A DNA stretch of 64,000 nt from DASZBX01 sp035943635 (GTDB lineage: Bacteria; Actinomycetota; Actinomycetes; Streptomycetales; Catenulisporaceae), in NCBI GenBank assembly GCA_035943635.1, contig DASZBX010000017.1, positions 16,164-80,163 on the forward strand. The letters are read 5' to 3'. The position numbers and the translations under genes were made by a program. The notes under the pieces were generated by a model. That model saw only the letters and a program-made list of their open reading frames with translations, did not search any database and was not told the origin of the DNA. Shown piece after piece: positions 63,385 through 64,000 of this stretch; within the stretch, counting starts at the first letter, position 1; each line of letters begins with the position of its first letter.

Positions 63385-63780
63385 AGGCAGGACCAGCAGT
63401 AGATCAACTGATCCGCGTCACGGGACGAATACACGCATTGGCGTGCATAGCTCGCCGCCCAGATGGACCTGCTTGAATCCGGGCAGGCCGACCTACCCTG
63501 AGGTGACCGGATGCGCAGCCGCGACCACACGCGGGGCACGGAGACGACTTCCTCGAGATCCGCGACTGGGTCTGGCTGTTGTGAGCCGCACTCGCGGCTG
63601 CGCCGCTGGATCCCCGCGGCCCGGCAAACGGGTCCGGGCGATCAGGCGGTCGAACTACCCCCACCGCGAATCCGCAGGAGAGACTTGCGCGACGATCAAC
63701 GATTGGCGCGCTGTTCAGGCATAGCGGATGACGGCGGTCGGCTGTTTAAGCTCAAGGGGTATCGGTGCGCTGCGGGAGGG
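63385..63780. other. Intergenic region without recognisable gene
   Basis: About 400 bases of somewhat lower GC. Open frames here have no ribosome site and no family resemblance. GGGAGGGG at about 63773-63780 is the ribosome site of the gene that follows. Confidence 0.5.
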
Positions 63781-63786
63781 GAGAGA

Positions 63787-64000
63787 GTGACCCAGGAGAG
63801 CAAAGGAACAATCAGGGGTCGACCTGCGTGAGGTCCAGGACCAGCTGTTGCAGGTCGAGGAAGACCTGCGCAACAGTCGCTTCAGAATCCGCATGCTCTG
63901 GCTGGCCGAAATCATGGTCCTTCTCGTCGGAGCCGGCGTCGGGGCCTGTGCTTATGTGTATTCCTGGTTCACGGATGCGGCATCTGTCAGAGCCATTGTG
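63787..64000 (+). pseudogene. Coiled-coil membrane protein, frameshifted near its start, runs off the window
   Basis: GTG at 63787 follows GGGAGGGG by about 6 bases and starts TQESKG, but that frame stops at 63831. From 63791 the next frame is open to the window end and reads EQSGVDLREVQDQLLQVEED, LRNSRFRIRM, then a membrane helix (LWLAEIMVLLVGAGVGACAY). Removing one G at 63805-63806 joins the two as TQESKEQSGVDLREV. So either a one-base insertion has killed the gene or it is a sequence error. It is expected to be a small inner-membrane protein with an N-terminal coiled coil. The C-terminus is outside the window. Confidence 0.6.

Overview
The window is high-GC actinobacterial DNA. Codon use is strongly G/C at third positions, many genes have GGAGG-type ribosome sites, and the gene content is actinomycete: SDRs, TetR regulators, an F420-type luciferase-fold enzyme, a class IV lanthipeptide synthetase, TAT-exported enzymes, a SigJ-like sigma factor and a DUF4157 protein. 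A large-genome soil actinomycete is likely. The exact genus cannot be fixed from sequence alone.

Left part (1-28.8 kb) is accessory DNA. It holds an Rhs toxin of 1304 residues with an overlapping immunity gene, several secreted proteins, and a one-polypeptide HTH/Ser-Thr kinase/membrane/GH26 receptor with a broken GH26 paralogue nearby. It also holds a 1492-residue DUF4157/phospholipase-like/propeller/LamG protein. Between these lie many gene fragments that end abruptly inside domains and abut unrelated fragments, often on the opposite strand: around 2.3-2.9, 3.5-4.6, 13.93, 19.6, 19.96 and 28.1 kb. The region looks like a graveyard assembled by repeated illegitimate recombination.

Central part (28.9-41.2 kb) carries a carbohydrate system. 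A leftward GH15 trehalase/glucoamylase-like gene is divergent from a nine-gene rightward run: fungal-type GH15 glucoamylase, FAD/GMC sugar dehydrogenase with a Cys cluster motif, ferritin-like PF12902-type protein, small dehydrogenase subunit, two IolE-like TIM-barrel enzymes, metallo-beta-lactamase-fold hydrolase, ThDP-dependent 2-ketoacid decarboxylase and EthD-like protein. Four genes overlap by 4 bases and a perfect 14-bp hairpin closes the run. I infer a cytoplasmic pathway that frees a sugar from an alpha-glucan or glycoside, oxidises it to a keto-sugar and cleaves it onward. This is the best candidate for an undescribed system.

Right part (41.2-64 kb) is more ordinary: a TAT-exported metallophosphoesterase, a large TPR protein, alpha/beta hydrolases (one with Cys in place of the nucleophile Ser), a NAGPA-like protein, polysaccharide deacetylase, peptide deformylase, TetR regulators, a 2OG dioxygenase, UbiX, a SigJ-like sigma factor, and a flavin monooxygenase divergent from its probable TetR repressor with two operators between them. 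Near the end is a 217-bp MITE-like element with perfect 28-bp inverted ends, then a membrane protein gene with an apparent one-base insertion that runs off the window.
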